A stretch of 64,000 nucleotides of DNA from Actinomadura sp. KC216 (GCF_004348535.1 NZ_SMJX01000003.1:1-64000), one strand, 5' to 3'. Positions 8,445-18,600 are shown, counted from the first letter of the stretch. The notes: generated by a model from the sequence alone, not told the origin. Made by a program: numbers and translations.

Positions 8445-10840
8445 CTGACCGGGAAGGGCTGAACACGGCCGATCGGCCCGTGTTCACGGTGGAGCCCTGG
8501 TGCGTGCGGGAGCCGGAGCTGCGGCTGGACCGGCTGGCGCAGACCGAGTCGGTGTTCGCGCTGTCCAACGGGCATGTCGGGATGCGCGGCAACCTCGACG
8601 AGGGCGAGCCGCACGGGCTGCCGGGCACGTATCTGAACTCGTTCTACGAGCAGCGCCCGCTGCCGCACGCCGAGACGGCCTACGGGTATCCGGAGTCGGG
8701 GCAGACGGTCATCAACGTCACCAACGGCAAGGTGATCCGGCTGCTGGTGGACGACGAGCCGCTGGACGTGCGGTACGGGCGCGTCCTGCATCACGAGCGG
8801 AACCTGGACATGCGGGCGGGCACGCTGACCCGGCATGTGGAGTGGACGTCCCCCGCCGACAAGACGATCAAGGTGACCTCGGTCCGGATCGTGTCGCTGA
8901 CGCAGCGGGCCGTCGCGGCGGTCTGCTACGAGGTCGAGCCGGTGGACGAGGCCGTCCGGGTGGTCGCGCAGTCGGAGCTGGTCGCCAACGAGGCGCTGCC
9001 CGGCGGCGGGAAGGACCCGCGCGAGTCCGCGATCCTGGAGAGCCCGCTGGTCAGCGAGGAGCACGTCGCCAACGGCACGAAGGTCCTGCTGCTGCACCGG
9101 ACGCGGCGGAGCGGGCTGCGGATGGCGGCGGGCATGGCGCACAACATCGAGGGCCCGGAGTCGATGGCGATCGACACCGAGAGCTCCAAGGACGTGGGCC
9201 GGCTGACGGTCGCGACGCGGCTGGAGCCGGGGCAGCGGCTGCGCATCGTGAAGTACATCGCGTACGGGTGGTCGAGCCGGCGCTCCCGGCCCGCGCTGCA
9301 CGACCAGGTGGTCGGGGCGCTGGCGGGCGCGCGGCAGACCGGCTGGGACGGGCTCCTCGCCGAGCAGCGCGCCTACCTGGACGAGTTCTGGGAGGGCGCG
9401 GACGTCGAGGTCGAGGGCGACGCGGAGATCCAGCAGGCGGTCAGGTTCGGGCTGTTCCACGTCCTCCAGGCGGGGGCGCGCGCGGAGAGCCGCATGATCC
9501 CGGCCAAGGGCCTGACAGGCCCCGGCTACGACGGGCACACGTTCTGGGACACCGAGACGTTCGTCATGCCGGTACTGACGTACACGTCGCCGGGCGCGGC
9601 GAAGGACGCGCTGGCGTGGCGGCACCGGACGCTGCCGCTGGCGGTGGAGCGCGCGACGCAGCTCGGCCTGGACGGCGCCACCTTCCCGTGGCGGACGATC
9701 CGCGGCCACGAATGCTCGGGGTACTGGCCCGCAGGGACGGCCGCGTTCCACATCAACGCCGACATCTCCGACGCCGTCGTCCGGTACGTGGACGCGACGG
9801 AGGACGTGCAGTTCGAGCGGGAGATCGGCCTGGACATCCTGGTGCAGACCGCCCGGCTGTGGCGGAGCCTCGGCCACCACGACGTCGGCGGCGTGTTCCG
9901 CATCGACGGCGTCACCGGCCCCGACGAGTACAGCGCGATCGTGGACAACAACGTCTACACCAACCTCATGGCGCGCCGGAACCTGCAAGAGGCCGCGGAG
10001 ATGGCGATGCGCCACCCGGACGTGGCCGACCGGCTGGGCGTGGACGCCGAGGAGGCCGCGTCGTGGCGGGACGCTGCGGCGGCGATGCTGATCCCGTATG
10101 ACGACCGGCTCGGCGTCCACCCGCAGAGCGAGGGGTTCACCAACCACGCCCGCTGGGACTTCGCCGCCACCAAACCCGACCACTACCCGCTGCTGCTGAA
10201 CTTCCCGTACTTCGACCTGTACCGCAAGCAGGTCGTGAAGCAGGCCGACCTGGTGCTGGCGCTGCACCTGTGCGGGGAGGCGTTCACGGAGGAGCAGAAG
10301 ATCCGCGACTTCGCCTACTACGAGGGGCTGACCGTCCGCGACTCGTCGCTCTCGGCGCAGACGCAGGCGGTCGTGGCGGCGGAGGTCGGGCAGCTGGAGC
10401 TGGCGCACGACTACCTCGGCGAGACCGCGCTGATGGACCTGCACGACCTGAACCGCAACACCCGCGACGGGCTGCACATCGCCTCGATGGCGGGGGCGTG
10501 GAGCGGGCTCGTCGCCGGGTTCGGCGGGATGCGGGCGGGCGGCGGCAGGCTGCGGTTCGCGCCGCGGCTGCCGGGCGGGATCAGCCGGCTGGCGTTCCGG
10601 ATGCGGTACCGCGGCAGCCTGATCAAGGTCAACGTGGCGGGCGATGCCGCGACCTACGAGCTGCTGGACGGTCCCGGCATCAAGCTGTGGCACCACGGCG
10701 AGGAGTTCACGCTCGGGGACGAGCCGGTCGAGCTGCCGATCGAGCAGATCCAGCCGCGTCCGGCGGTGACGCAGCCGGCCGGCCGCGAGCCGATGCCGCG
10801 CCGCATCGACCCGCACGGCCGCGACCCGCGCCGCCGCTGA
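8441..10840 (+). CDS. Glycoside hydrolase family 65 disaccharide phosphorylase
   Basis: 799 aa. N-terminal beta-sandwich ([20 protein letters not shown]...[11 protein letters not shown]), then an (alpha/alpha)6 barrel with [23 protein letters not shown] and the catalytic acid Glu in VTGPDEYSA, then TVRDSSLS and a small C-terminal beta domain. GH65 phosphorylases split maltose, trehalose, kojibiose or nigerose with phosphate; the sequence alone does not tell which. GTG start overlaps the pgmB stop (GTGA), so the pair forms a coupled operon feeding glucose-6-phosphate into metabolism. Confidence 0.92.
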   Translation: MTDREGLNTADRPVFTVEPWCVREPELRLDRLAQTESVFALSNGHVGMRGNLDEGEPHGLPGTYLNSFYEQRPLPHAETAYGYPESGQTVINVTNGKVIRLLVDDEPLDVRYGRVLHHERNLDMRAGTLTRHVEWTSPADKTIKVTSVRIVSLTQRAVAAVCYEVEPVDEAVRVVAQSELVANEALPGGGKDPRESAILESPLVSEEHVANGTKVLLLHRTRRSGLRMAAGMAHNIEGPESMAIDTESSKDVGRLTVATRLEPGQRLRIVKYIAYGWSSRRSRPALHDQVVGALAGARQTGWDGLLAEQRAYLDEFWEGADVEVEGDAEIQQAVRFGLFHVLQAGARAESRMIPAKGLTGPGYDGHTFWDTETFVMPVLTYTSPGAAKDALAWRHRTLPLAVERATQLGLDGATFPWRTIRGHECSGYWPAGTAAFHINADISDAVVRYVDATEDVQFEREIGLDILVQTARLWRSLGHHDVGGVFRIDGVTGPDEYSAIVDNNVYTNLMARRNLQEAAEMAMRHPDVADRLGVDAEEAASWRDAAAAMLIPYDDRLGVHPQSEGFTNHARWDFAATKPDHYPLLLNFPYFDLYRKQVVKQADLVLALHLCGEAFTEEQKIRDFAYYEGLTVRDSSLSAQTQAVVAAEVGQLELAHDYLGETALMDLHDLNRNTRDGLHIASMAGAWSGLVAGFGGMRAGGGRLRFAPRLPGGISRLAFRMRYRGSLIKVNVAGDAATYELLDGPGIKLWHHGEEFTLGDEPVELPIEQIQPRPAVTQPAGREPMPRRIDPHGRDPRRR

Positions 10841-10852
10841 CCGGTCAGCCCT

Positions 10853-10889
10853 GTGACCGCTCACTCTCAGCCCGCGTGACCGCTCACTC
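10853..10889. repeat. 14-bp direct repeat between GH65 and soxR 3' ends
   Basis: GTGACCGCTCACTC occurs at 10853-10866 and 10876-10889, 23 bp apart, in the short gap between convergent genes and running into the soxR stop. Probably a small tandem duplication. Function unknown. Confidence 0.5.
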
Positions 10890-11432
10890 AGAGGGGCACG
10901 GTTCCGGGCGGCAGGGGTTCGGGGCGTCGCGCCCGCCCGTCTCGCCCGCCGCCGGCGGCGGGGCGGACGTGCCGCCGTGCCGGACGAGGAGCCGGCGCGG
11001 CCCGGGCCCCTCGTCGCCGAGCCGGTCGTAGGGGTTGGCGAGGGCGCACTTGCTGATCGACAGGCAGCCGCAGCCGATGCAGTCGGTGAGGTCGTCGCGG
11101 AGCCGTTCGAGCTGGCGGATGCGGTCGTCCAGGACGGTCCGCCAGTTCTCCGACAGGCGCGCCCAGTCGTCCACGGTCGGGGTGCGCTCCTCCGGGAGGG
11201 TGGCGAGCGCGTCGCGGATGTCGCTGAGCGGGATGCCGACGCGCTGGGAGACCTTGATGAACGACACGCGGCGGAGCGTGTCGCGGGTGAAGCGCCGCTG
11301 GTTGCCCGCCGTGCGGCGGCTGCTGATCAGGCCCTTGGACTCGTAGAAGTGCAGCGCCGAGACGGCCACGCCGCTCCGCTCGGCGAGCTGCCCGACGGTC
11401 AGTTCGTGCAACCGGTGCTCAAGCCGCGTCAT
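10884..11432 (-). CDS. soxR: Redox-sensitive transcriptional activator SoxR
   Basis: 182 aa MerR-family protein. N-terminal winged helix ([26 protein letters not shown]...[27 protein letters not shown]), dimerisation helix, then the [2Fe-2S] cysteine cluster [12 protein letters not shown] (about residues 117-128), diagnostic for SoxR. Longer C-terminal tail than the enterobacterial protein, Pro/Gly-rich. In actinomycetes SoxR typically responds to redox-active metabolites and controls oxidoreductases or transporters elsewhere. A palindromic site lies just upstream of its start. Confidence 0.93.
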   Translation of the reverse strand: MTRLEHRLHELTVGQLAERSGVAVSALHFYESKGLISSRRTAGNQRRFTRDTLRRVSFIKVSQRVGIPLSDIRDALATLPEERTPTVDDWARLSENWRTVLDDRIRQLERLRDDLTDCIGCGCLSISKCALANPYDRLGDEGPGPRRLLVRHGGTSAPPPAAGETGGRDAPNPCRPEPCPSE

Positions 11433-11448
11433 GACCGCATCCTATGTG

Positions 11449-11468
11449 ACCTCAACCGCGGTCGAGGT
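11449..11468. promoter_or_regulatory. Putative SoxR operator
   Basis: ACCTCAACCGCGGTCGAGGT is a 20-bp dyad, 9 of 10 half-site positions symmetric, 17 bp upstream of the soxR start codon. It resembles the known SoxR box core CCTCAA...TTGAGG, with one arm altered to TCGAGG. Suggests autoregulation. Confidence 0.55.
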
Positions 11469-11496
11469 TTCCGGGGGAGCCCGCAGCGGCCAGAGT

Positions 11497-11537
11497 GAAG
11501 CGCCCGCCCGCCGAGGTCGCCGGCGGGCGGGCGCTTC
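11497..11537 (-). terminator. Strong hairpin terminator after pckG
   Basis: A perfect 17-bp inverted repeat: GAAGCGCCCGCCCGCCG at 11497-11513 and its exact complement at 11521-11537, with a 7-nt loop. It begins 13 bp beyond the pckG stop on the minus strand. There is no T-run, as is usual for high-GC actinomycete terminators. It separates pckG from the soxR promoter. Confidence 0.75.
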
Positions 11538-11550
11538 GTGGCCGTCCGGG

Positions 11551-13368
11551 CTAGTGCTCCAGGCGGCGGACCAGGTCGTGGTACTCGTCCCACAGCGCCT
11601 TCGGCATGTGGTCACCGAACTTCTCGAAGTGCTCGGGGACGAGCGCGGCCTCCTGCTTCCACACCTCGGTGTCGACCGACAGCAGCGTGTCGAGGTCGGC
11701 GTCGTCGATGTCGAGGCCCTCGGTGTCGAGCGCGTCCTTGGTCGGCAGGTGCCCGATCGGCGTCTTGACGGCGTCGGCCCGGCCGTTGAGCCGCTCCACG
11801 ATCCACTTGAGGACGCGGCTGTTCTCGCCGAAGCCCGGCCAGATGAACGTGCCGTCGGCGTTCTTGCGGAACCAGTTGACGTAGTAGATCCGCGGCAGCT
11901 TCTCGGCGTTGGTGGCCTTGCCGATGTCGAGCCAGTGTCCGAAGTAGTCGCCCATGTTGTAGCCGCAGAACGGCAGCATGGCGAACGGGTCGCGGCGCAG
12001 CTCGCCGACCGTGCCCTCGGCGGCGGCGGTCTTCTCGGACGCGACGTTCGCGCCCAGGAACACGCCCTGCTGCCAGTCGAAGGACTCGGTGACCAGCGGG
12101 ACCGCGGACGCGCGCCGCCCGCCGAACAGGATCGCGGAGATCGGGACGCCCTTCGGGTCCTCCCACTCGTCGGCGATGATCGGGCACTGCCCGGCCGGGG
12201 TGGTGAAGCGGGCGTTCGGGTGGGCCGCCGGGGTCTCCGACTCCGGGGTCCAGTCGTTGCCGCGCCAGTCGGTGAGGTGGGCCGGGGGCTCGTCGGTGAG
12301 GCCCTCCCACCACACGTCGCCGTCGTCGGTGAGCGCGACGTTGGTGAAGATGCTGTTGCCCCAGAGCGTCTTCACGGCGTTGGCGTTGGTGCTCGCGCCG
12401 GTGCCGGGCGCGACGCCGAAGAACCCGGCCTCCGGGTTGATCGCGTAGAGGCGGCCGTCGTCGCCGAACCGCATCCAGGCGATGTCGTCGCCGATCGTCT
12501 CGACCTTCCAGCCCGGGATGGTGGGCTCCAGCATGGCCAGGTTGGTCTTGCCGCACGCGGACGGGAACGCGGCGGCGACGTAGCGGGTCTCGCCCTCCGG
12601 CGGCGTGAGCTTGAGGATGAGCATGTGCTCGGCCATCCAGCCCTCGTCGCGCGCCATCGTGGACGCGATCCGCAGCGCGTAGCACTTCTTGCCGAGCAGC
12701 GCGTTGCCGCCGTACCCGGACCCGTACGACCAGATCTCCCGCGTCTCGGGGAAGTGCGTGATGTATTTGGTGGAATTGCACGGCCATTTGACGTCGGCTT
12801 GACCCGGTTCCAGCGGGGCGCCGACGGAGTGGACGGCCTTGACGAACGAGCCGCGCTCCTCGATCAAACGGAGTGCAGCCGTCCCCATCCGCGTCATGAT
12901 CCGCATGGACACCGCGACGTAGGCGGAGTCGGTGATCTCCACGCCGAGCTGGGAGATGTTGCCCCCGAGCGGGCCCATGCAGAACGGCACCACGTACATG
13001 GTGCGGCCCTTCATGCAGCCGTCGAACAGGCCGCCGAGGGTCGCGCGCATCTCGTCCGGCGCGATCCAGTTGTTGGTGGGACCGGCGTCCTCCTCCTTCT
13101 CGGAGCAGATGAACGTGCGGTCCTCGACGCGGGCGACGTCGGTGGGGTCGGACGCCGCGTAGAAGCTGTTCGGCCGTTTGGCGGGGTCGAGCCGCGTGAG
13201 CGTGCCCTGCTCGACGAGGACGCCGGTCAGGCGCTCCCATTCCTCGTCCGAGCCGTCGCACCACTCGACGCGGTCGGGCTTCGTCAGCTCGGCGATCCCG
13301 CGTACCCACTCAGTCAGTTCGGTGTGGCCGGTAGGGGCCTGGTCGGCCCCGGGGACCTGGTTGGACAC
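11551..13368 (-). CDS. pckG: Phosphoenolpyruvate carboxykinase (GTP)
   Basis: 605 aa. Converts oxaloacetate and GTP to PEP, GDP and CO2 at the start of gluconeogenesis. Motifs of the GTP-dependent class: substrate loop [22 protein letters not shown], kinase-1a P-loop [14 protein letters not shown], metal region [35 protein letters not shown]-type loop NSIFTNV, and the C-terminal [14 protein letters not shown]. Start chosen at GTG 13368 (SNQVPGADQ), with AAGGAG seven nt upstream; the frame is open to 13494 but lacks family homology there. Confidence 0.96.
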   Translation of the reverse strand: MSNQVPGADQAPTGHTELTEWVRGIAELTKPDRVEWCDGSDEEWERLTGVLVEQGTLTRLDPAKRPNSFYAASDPTDVARVEDRTFICSEKEEDAGPTNNWIAPDEMRATLGGLFDGCMKGRTMYVVPFCMGPLGGNISQLGVEITDSAYVAVSMRIMTRMGTAALRLIEERGSFVKAVHSVGAPLEPGQADVKWPCNSTKYITHFPETREIWSYGSGYGGNALLGKKCYALRIASTMARDEGWMAEHMLILKLTPPEGETRYVAAAFPSACGKTNLAMLEPTIPGWKVETIGDDIAWMRFGDDGRLYAINPEAGFFGVAPGTGASTNANAVKTLWGNSIFTNVALTDDGDVWWEGLTDEPPAHLTDWRGNDWTPESETPAAHPNARFTTPAGQCPIIADEWEDPKGVPISAILFGGRRASAVPLVTESFDWQQGVFLGANVASEKTAAAEGTVGELRRDPFAMLPFCGYNMGDYFGHWLDIGKATNAEKLPRIYYVNWFRKNADGTFIWPGFGENSRVLKWIVERLNGRADAVKTPIGHLPTKDALDTEGLDIDDADLDTLLSVDTEVWKQEAALVPEHFEKFGDHMPKALWDEYHDLVRRLEH

Positions 13369-13546
13369 GGGCAACTCCTTCAGCTGTTCGCAGGATGTTT
13401 GCATGATGAACAAGACCCGCTGTTTTTGCCATTTGGTCTGGACCAATCCCGTCCGCCTTTGGCCGTTCATGCCCGATTTTGTGATAGATATCACCGGTCT
13501 GCGGGGATCTTGGGCGGTGCGCCGGGACTGTCCGGCCGGGACGCGC

Positions 13547-14602
13547 TCAAGCTGGGTAAACGTGGGTTTCGGTGGCCTTCACGGCCGCCCAGATCATGCT
13601 GCCCTCGGACAATTCGAGCTCCGCGACGGCCGCCGGAGTCACCTCCGCGACCGCGTCGAAAGGCGGCCCCGCCACCCGCACCCGGACCCGGTCGCCGTGC
13701 CGTTCGATCGCGGCGACGCGGGCGCGCCACAGGTTGCGGGGGCTGCCGTCGGGACGCGTCCGGTACAGCGCGACGGCGGACGGAGCGAAGGCCAGGAAGA
13801 CGTCACCTTCGAGAGAGTCGGCGGTGTCGAGCGTCCCGGCGCCGTCCCCGACCGTCACCGTCCCGCGCTCCGCGCGGCCCCGGTACAGGTTCAGGCCGAC
13901 CAGCCGCGCGACGTAGTCGGTGCGCGGGCGGCGGGCGACCTCGGCGGGCGTCCCCTCCTGGACGAGCCGTCCGCCCTCGATGACGACGATGCGGTCGGCG
14001 AGGACCATCGCGTCCAGCGGGTCGTGGGTGACGAGGACGGCCGCGCCCGCGAACCCGGCGAGATGGCGGCGGAGCGCGGCGCGGACGTCCATCCGGGTGT
14101 GGACGTCGAGGGCGGCGAGCGGCTCGTCCAGCAGGAGCAGCCCCGGATCGACGGCCAGCGCCCGGGCGAGCGCCACCCGCTGCGCCTGCCCGCCCGACAG
14201 GGCCCGGGGCCGCGCGGACGCGAACTCCGCCAGCCCGACGCGGTCGAGCCATCCGGCGGCCCGGCGGCGGGCGTCGCGGCGGCCCGCGCCCTGGCAGCGG
14301 AGCCCGAACGCGATGTTCTCCAGCGCGCTGAGGTGGGGGAACAGCAGGTAGTCCTGGAAGACCATGCCGATGCGGCGCCGGTCGGGCGGCAGCGGGCGCA
14401 GGTCGGCGCCGTCCACCCGGATGTGCCCGCCGGACATCGCGACCAGCCCGGCGAGGGCGCGCAGCGCGGTGCTCTTGCCCGCCCCGTTCGGGCCGAGCAG
14501 CGCGACCACCTCGCCGGGCGCGGCGGCGAGCGCGAGGTCGAGGTCGAACGCGCCGCGCCGCACCACGAGCCGCGCCTCCAGCCCCCGCCGCCGCCGCATC
14601 AT
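13547..14602 (-). CDS. modC: Molybdate ABC transporter ATP-binding protein ModC
   Basis: 351 aa. Walker [11 protein letters not shown]-loop [12 protein letters not shown], signature [15 protein letters not shown], Walker [14 protein letters not shown]-loop [10 protein letters not shown]-terminal regulatory region follows, ending in a TOBE/Mop-like stretch ([32 protein letters not shown]) typical of ModC. Start overlaps the modB stop (ATGA). Last gene of the four-gene molybdate operon. Confidence 0.93.
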   Translation of the reverse strand: MMRRRRGLEARLVVRRGAFDLDLALAAAPGEVVALLGPNGAGKSTALRALAGLVAMSGGHIRVDGADLRPLPPDRRRIGMVFQDYLLFPHLSALENIAFGLRCQGAGRRDARRRAAGWLDRVGLAEFASARPRALSGGQAQRVALARALAVDPGLLLLDEPLAALDVHTRMDVRAALRRHLAGFAGAAVLVTHDPLDAMVLADRIVVIEGGRLVQEGTPAEVARRPRTDYVARLVGLNLYRGRAERGTVTVGDGAGTLDTADSLEGDVFLAFAPSAVALYRTRPDGSPRNLWRARVAAIERHGDRVRVRVAGPPFDAVAEVTPAAVAELELSEGSMIWAAVKATETHVYPA

Positions 14603-15426
14603 GTGCTCATCCAGCGGTCTCTGAGCGCCGCCAGGACGATCACCGACACCGCCAGCAGGACGAGGCTGAGCACGATCGCGGCCTGCGGGTCGGTCTCCAG
14701 CGCCAGGTAGACGGCCAGCGGCATCGTCTGCGTCCGGCCCGGGAAGTTCCCCGCGAACGTGATCGTCGCGCCGAACTCGCCGAGCGCCCGCGCCCAGCAC
14801 AGCACCGCCCCGGCCGCGACGCCGGGCGCGACCAGCGGCAGCGTGACCCGGCGGAAGATCGTCCAGCGGTCCGCGCCGAGGGTGGCGGCGGCCTCCTCGT
14901 AGCGCAGGTCGGCGGCGCGCAGCGCGCCCTCCACGCTGATCACCAGGAACGGCATCGCCACGAACGTCTGGGCCAGCACGACCCCGGCGGTGGTGAACGG
15001 GAACGTGATCCCGAACGTGTCGTCCAGCCACCCGCCGACCAGCCCGCGCCGCCCGAGGACGAGCAGCAGCGCGACGCCGCCGACCACCGGCGGCAGCACC
15101 AGCGGCACGGTCACCAGGGCCCGGACGAGCCGGACGCCCCGGAACGGGACCCGGGCGAGCATCCACGCCAGCGGGACACCGAACAGCAGGCACAGGACGG
15201 TCGCGAGCGTCGCGGTGACCAGCGAGAGGCGGAGCGCGTCCAGCACCTGGTCCTGGACGAGGCGGCTGCCGAGCGTGGACCACGGGGCGCGGATGAGCAG
15301 CCCGGCGAGCGGCAGCACCAGGAAGGCGAGCCCGGCCAGCGCCGGCACCAGCAGGATCCACGGCGGACGCCCGACCAGCCTGTCGACGTCGGCGCCTGCG
15401 TCAGCGTCGGCGGCGGCGTGCTTCAC
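14599..15426 (-). CDS. modB: Molybdate ABC transporter permease ModB
   Basis: 275 aa, five to six TM segments. The inner-membrane EAA loop is visible (EEAAATLGADRWTIFRRVTLPLVAPGV). It forms the molybdate channel energised by ModC. The GTG at 15426 overlaps the modA stop. The open frame extends further upstream, but that part is Arg/Gly-rich shadow of modA. Confidence 0.92.
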   Translation of the reverse strand: MKHAAADADAGADVDRLVGRPPWILLVPALAGLAFLVLPLAGLLIRAPWSTLGSRLVQDQVLDALRLSLVTATLATVLCLLFGVPLAWMLARVPFRGVRLVRALVTVPLVLPPVVGGVALLLVLGRRGLVGGWLDDTFGITFPFTTAGVVLAQTFVAMPFLVISVEGALRAADLRYEEAAATLGADRWTIFRRVTLPLVAPGVAAGAVLCWARALGEFGATITFAGNFPGRTQTMPLAVYLALETDPQAAIVLSLVLLAVSVIVLAALRDRWMST

Positions 15427-16208
15427 GGTGCCTCGAAACCGGCCCGGTCCAGCGCCGTCCTGCCCTGCGGCCCCAGCACGAGCCGGATGAACTCCTTCGC
15501 GAGCGCGCCCTGCGGCGCCTCGGCCACCTCCGCGATCGGATAGTCGTTGACGGCCTGCGCCGCCTCCGGGAACTCGATGCCCCTGACCCTGTCCCCAGCC
15601 GCCCTGACGTCGGTGCGGTAGACGAGCCCGGCGTCCGCCTCCCCGAGCCCGACCTTGGTGAGGACGGCCTTGACGTCCTTCTCCCGCGACACCGGCTCGA
15701 CCTCGGCCCCGGCCGCACCGAGCGCCTTCGCCGCGGCGGCCCCGCACGGCACCTGCGCCGCGCACAGCACGACCTTGAGCCCCGGCCTCGACAGATCGCG
15801 CACCGTGGAGACCTTGCCGGGATAGTCCTTGGGGACGGCGATGACCAGGCGGTTCCGGGCGAACACCCGCGGTGCCCCGGACGCGTCACCCGCGTCCGTC
15901 ACGGTCTGCATCGTGGCGGGGCTCGCGGACGCGAACACGTCCGCCGGGGCGCCCTGCGTGATCTGCTGCGCGAGCGTCGAGCTGCCGCCGAAGTTGAACC
16001 TGACCTTCACGCCGGGCCGCCCCCTCTCGAACGTCGCGCCGAGCGCGGTGAACGCCTCGGTGAGCGAGGCCGCGGCGAACACCGTCAGCGTCCCGCCATC
16101 GCCGTCGCCGCCGCCCGTCCCGGACGCGCCGTCGCCGACCTCGCCGCAGCCCGCCGCGCCCGTACCGAGCAGGGTGGCGGCGGCCGCGATCGCGATCCAC
16201 GTGCGCAC
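15423..16208 (-). CDS. modA: Molybdate-binding lipoprotein ModA
   Basis: 261 aa, GTG start preceded by GAGGAGGGG. Lipoprotein signal peptide with lipobox-like LLGTGAAGC, then the ModA fold: TLTVFAAASLTEAF, FGGSSTLAQQI, GAPADVFASAS, FARNRLVIAVPKD, ADAGLVYRTDV and INDYPIA-like VNDYPIAEV. Captures molybdate or tungstate outside the membrane and delivers it to ModB. Located 12 bp after the HTH-Mop regulator gene. Confidence 0.94.
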   Translation of the reverse strand: MRTWIAIAAAATLLGTGAAGCGEVGDGASGTGGGDGDGGTLTVFAAASLTEAFTALGATFERGRPGVKVRFNFGGSSTLAQQITQGAPADVFASASPATMQTVTDAGDASGAPRVFARNRLVIAVPKDYPGKVSTVRDLSRPGLKVVLCAAQVPCGAAAAKALGAAGAEVEPVSREKDVKAVLTKVGLGEADAGLVYRTDVRAAGDRVRGIEFPEAAQAVNDYPIAEVAEAPQGALAKEFIRLVLGPQGRTALDRAGFEAP

Positions 16209-16220
16209 GGGAACCCCTCC

Positions 16221-16616
16221 TCAGTCCGGCAGCTCGACGATGACGTTGGTGGACTTCACGACCGCCTCCGCGACCACGCCCACGCGCAGCCCGAGATCGT
16301 CGGCGGCCTCGCGGCTCATCAGCGACACGACCCGGAACGGCCCCGCCTGGATCTCCACCTGCGCCATCACCCCGTCGCGGACGACGTCGGTCACGATGCC
16401 CCGCATCCGGTTGCGCGCCGAGGAGAACCGCTCGACCTGGTCGGACGTCCCGCGCGCCTGGTCCCGGACGAACGCCGCCAGTTCGGCGCCCGGCACCCGG
16501 CGGTGGCCGTGCTCGTCGCGGGACGCGGTGAGCCGCCCGCCGTCCACCCAGCGCCGGACCGTGTCCGCGCTGACCCCGAGCAGCGCCGCCGCCTCACTGA
16601 TCCTGAACGTCGTCAC
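16221..16616 (-). CDS. HTH-Mop (TOBE) molybdate-responsive regulator
   Basis: 131 aa. Residues 3-50 form an excisionase/MerR-like HTH (FRISEAAALLGVSADTVRRWVDGGRL...GHRRVPGAELAAFV). Residues ~68-130 form a single Mop/TOBE molybdate-binding domain (RNRMRGIVTDVV..VMAQVEIQAG..RVVSLMSREAADDLGL..GVVAEAVVKSTNVIVELP). First gene of the operon with modABC, so it probably senses molybdate and controls uptake, as a compact functional analogue of ModE. Confidence 0.85.
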   Translation of the reverse strand: MTTFRISEAAALLGVSADTVRRWVDGGRLTASRDEHGHRRVPGAELAAFVRDQARGTSDQVERFSSARNRMRGIVTDVVRDGVMAQVEIQAGPFRVVSLMSREAADDLGLRVGVVAEAVVKSTNVIVELPD

Positions 16617-16710
16617 GCGGCCAAGCCTAACGACCCGCAGTTGCGAGGAGAAGAGCGCGAAACCATGGAGAATGCAAGTCAGGAGTAGGAAAGCCCGTCG
16701 CAGTTGCGGG

Positions 16711-17853
16711 TCACTGCACGTCCAGCAGGACCTCTGTGATCATGCCGAGGCAGGCCCAGTCCACGAGGCGCTCGTGCCTGATCCGGCCGAACGCGGCGAT
16801 CTCCACGTAGGTGCGCTCGCTGTCGGCCGCGAGGCCGTGCGGGCCTGACGAGCGGAGCCGCGCCAGCTCGTCGCCGGTGACCGCGGCCGAGAACAGGTGC
16901 GCCCGGTGCCCGGACATCGTGGCGTTCACCTGCCGCGTCCCGTGCGCGCGCAGCCGCGCCGCGTCCAGGGTCAGGCCGGTCTCCTCCGCGACCTCGGCCA
17001 GCGCGACCTCGGCCGGGTCGCCCGCCCCCGAGCCGCCCGGCAGCTCGTGGACGAACCCGTTCACGCACGGGCTCCGGAACTCCCGGACGAGCACGACCTC
17101 CGTCTCGTCCAGCGTCTCCCCCGGCCTGTGCAGGACGACGACGGAGATGTCGGGCCGCCCGAAGACGACCTCGTTGTCCTTCACGCGGTCCTCGGCCGCT
17201 ATGTGCATCCGGACGTGCAGGCCCCAGTGGTTGCCGAACCGGAACACCACCCGCGCGCCGAGCAGGGCGCTGCCCGCCGCGCACTGGCCCGCGTACCACC
17301 GCTGCAGGGACTCCTCGCGCCACAGCAGCAGCGGGATCTCCCGCTCCCCGCCCGTCCGGGACGCGCCCGCGCCGATCCGGTCGAGCGCCGCCGCCACCGT
17401 CGCCGGGAGGTCGTGCGCCGTCGGCACGCCCGACTTGGCGGCGTAGTGCAGCAGGTAGCGGTTCTTCGGCGCCCGCGGCGGGGCGCCGAACACGGCCCGC
17501 CCGCTGTCGTGCCACATCCCCCACTCCACGTTCGTGGTGAACGCGGGCATGGTCGCCAGGTCGCGCGGCACGTAGAAGATCACCTCGTCGGACAGGTGCA
17601 GGCAGCGCTCCTCCCACTCGACCTGGCCGACGTAGTCGTCATAGACGCCGTGCCGGTGCTCCGGGACGAACACCACGAGCAGCCCAGGGCCCCGCCAACG
17701 TTCGCGCAACGCCGCGACCGCCGCCGGACGCCATGACTCGACCTCGGGCGTCCGGGGCGTCGGGCCGGCGAGGAAGACGGCGGCCTCCCAGCGGCCGGGC
17801 GGTTCCTCCTGCGCGTAGACGACCTCGAGGTCGGCACCCATGCGGGCTCCCAT
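16711..17853 (-). CDS. Nucleoside 2-deoxyribosyltransferase-like / Nudix fusion
   Basis: 380 aa. The N-terminal half resembles the nucleoside 2-deoxyribosyltransferase-like family (AAVFLAGPTPRTPEVESWRP..., VEWEERCLHLSDEVIFYVPRDLATMPAFTTNVEWGMWH). The C-terminal half is a Nudix fold (GRPDISVVVLHRPGETLDETEVVLVREFRSP...FVHELPGGSG...VAEETGL). The Nudix box is degenerate: the first conserved Glu and the Arg of REUxEExGU are not in place, though EVAEETGL is kept. Start chosen at ATG 17853 with GGAAGGA upstream. Function probably in modified-nucleotide metabolism or sensing; substrate unknown. Confidence 0.8.
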   Translation of the reverse strand: MGARMGADLEVVYAQEEPPGRWEAAVFLAGPTPRTPEVESWRPAAVAALRERWRGPGLLVVFVPEHRHGVYDDYVGQVEWEERCLHLSDEVIFYVPRDLATMPAFTTNVEWGMWHDSGRAVFGAPPRAPKNRYLLHYAAKSGVPTAHDLPATVAAALDRIGAGASRTGGEREIPLLLWREESLQRWYAGQCAAGSALLGARVVFRFGNHWGLHVRMHIAAEDRVKDNEVVFGRPDISVVVLHRPGETLDETEVVLVREFRSPCVNGFVHELPGGSGAGDPAEVALAEVAEETGLTLDAARLRAHGTRQVNATMSGHRAHLFSAAVTGDELARLRSSGPHGLAADSERTYVEIAAFGRIRHERLVDWACLGMITEVLLDVQ

Positions 17854-17947
17854 CCGGTTCGTTCCTTCCACCCCGCTGTGTGGAGTGGTCTGGTAGGGGT
17901 AATGGTGTCCTAAACAAGAATCACACGCCCGGTCAGGAGGATTGATC

Positions 17948-18559
17948 ATGACTGGGACCATGCGCGCTCCACGCTCCCGGGGCGGTCTGAGCGGCACGCT
18001 GCTGGTGCTGCTCGGCCTCTGGGGCGGCCTGCTCCCCTTCGTCGGGCCCTATGCCGGGTTCGGCTTCGCCCCGGACGACACCTGGGTGTACGACACCGAC
18101 CGGCTCCAGCTCGTGATCGCGCCCGCCGTGGCCGTCGCGCTCGGCGGGCTGATCGTGCTCGCCGCCGCCAACCGCGCGTTCGCCATGTTCGGCGCCTGGC
18201 TCGCCGCGCTCGGCGGCGCCTGGTTCGTGGTCGGGACGTCCGTCGCCACGCTCTGGGACGTGTCCGGCATCGGCGCCCCGCTCGGCTCGAGCGAGGAGCA
18301 GCGGCTCGCCGAGCAGCTGTCCGGGTTCACCGGGCTCGGCGTCGTCGCCGTGTTCCTGGCCGGGCTCGCGCTCGGCCGGTTCGCCGTGATCGGCGTCCGG
18401 GAGGCGACTCCGCCGGACGGCACCGGTTCGGCGGGCGCGACCACCACGCAGCCCCTGGTGTACGGGCGGTACGCGCGGGACAACCCTCCGGGGCCCGGTC
18501 CTGCGACCGCGCCGCCGGGCGACCGGCGCATCGCCGGTGAATCACGCCAGAATTCGTAG
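17948..18559 (+). CDS. Four-TM membrane protein
   Basis: 203 aa. Four hydrophobic segments (GTLLVLLGLWGGLLPFVG; LQLVIAPAVAVALGGLIVLAA; FGAWLAALGGAWFVVGTSVA; LGVVAVFLAGLALGRFAVIGV) and a Pro/Gly-rich cytoplasmic tail. ATG 17948 has CAGGAGG seven nt upstream; a TTG at 17942 is too close. Conserved-looking actinomycete membrane protein of unknown role, divergent from the Nudix fusion. Confidence 0.75.
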   Translation: MTGTMRAPRSRGGLSGTLLVLLGLWGGLLPFVGPYAGFGFAPDDTWVYDTDRLQLVIAPAVAVALGGLIVLAAANRAFAMFGAWLAALGGAWFVVGTSVATLWDVSGIGAPLGSSEEQRLAEQLSGFTGLGVVAVFLAGLALGRFAVIGVREATPPDGTGSAGATTTQPLVYGRYARDNPPGPGPATAPPGDRRIAGESRQNS

Positions 18560-18600
18560 CCGTCCCGCGATCAGCATCGCGACCGCCGGGACCGCCGCCG

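Noticed and set aside
8336-10864. 842-codon minus-strand frame opposite the GH65 gene
   Set aside because: Shadow composition (Arg, Val, His, Gln, Pro rich) and no motifs, while GH65 on the other strand is unmistakable.
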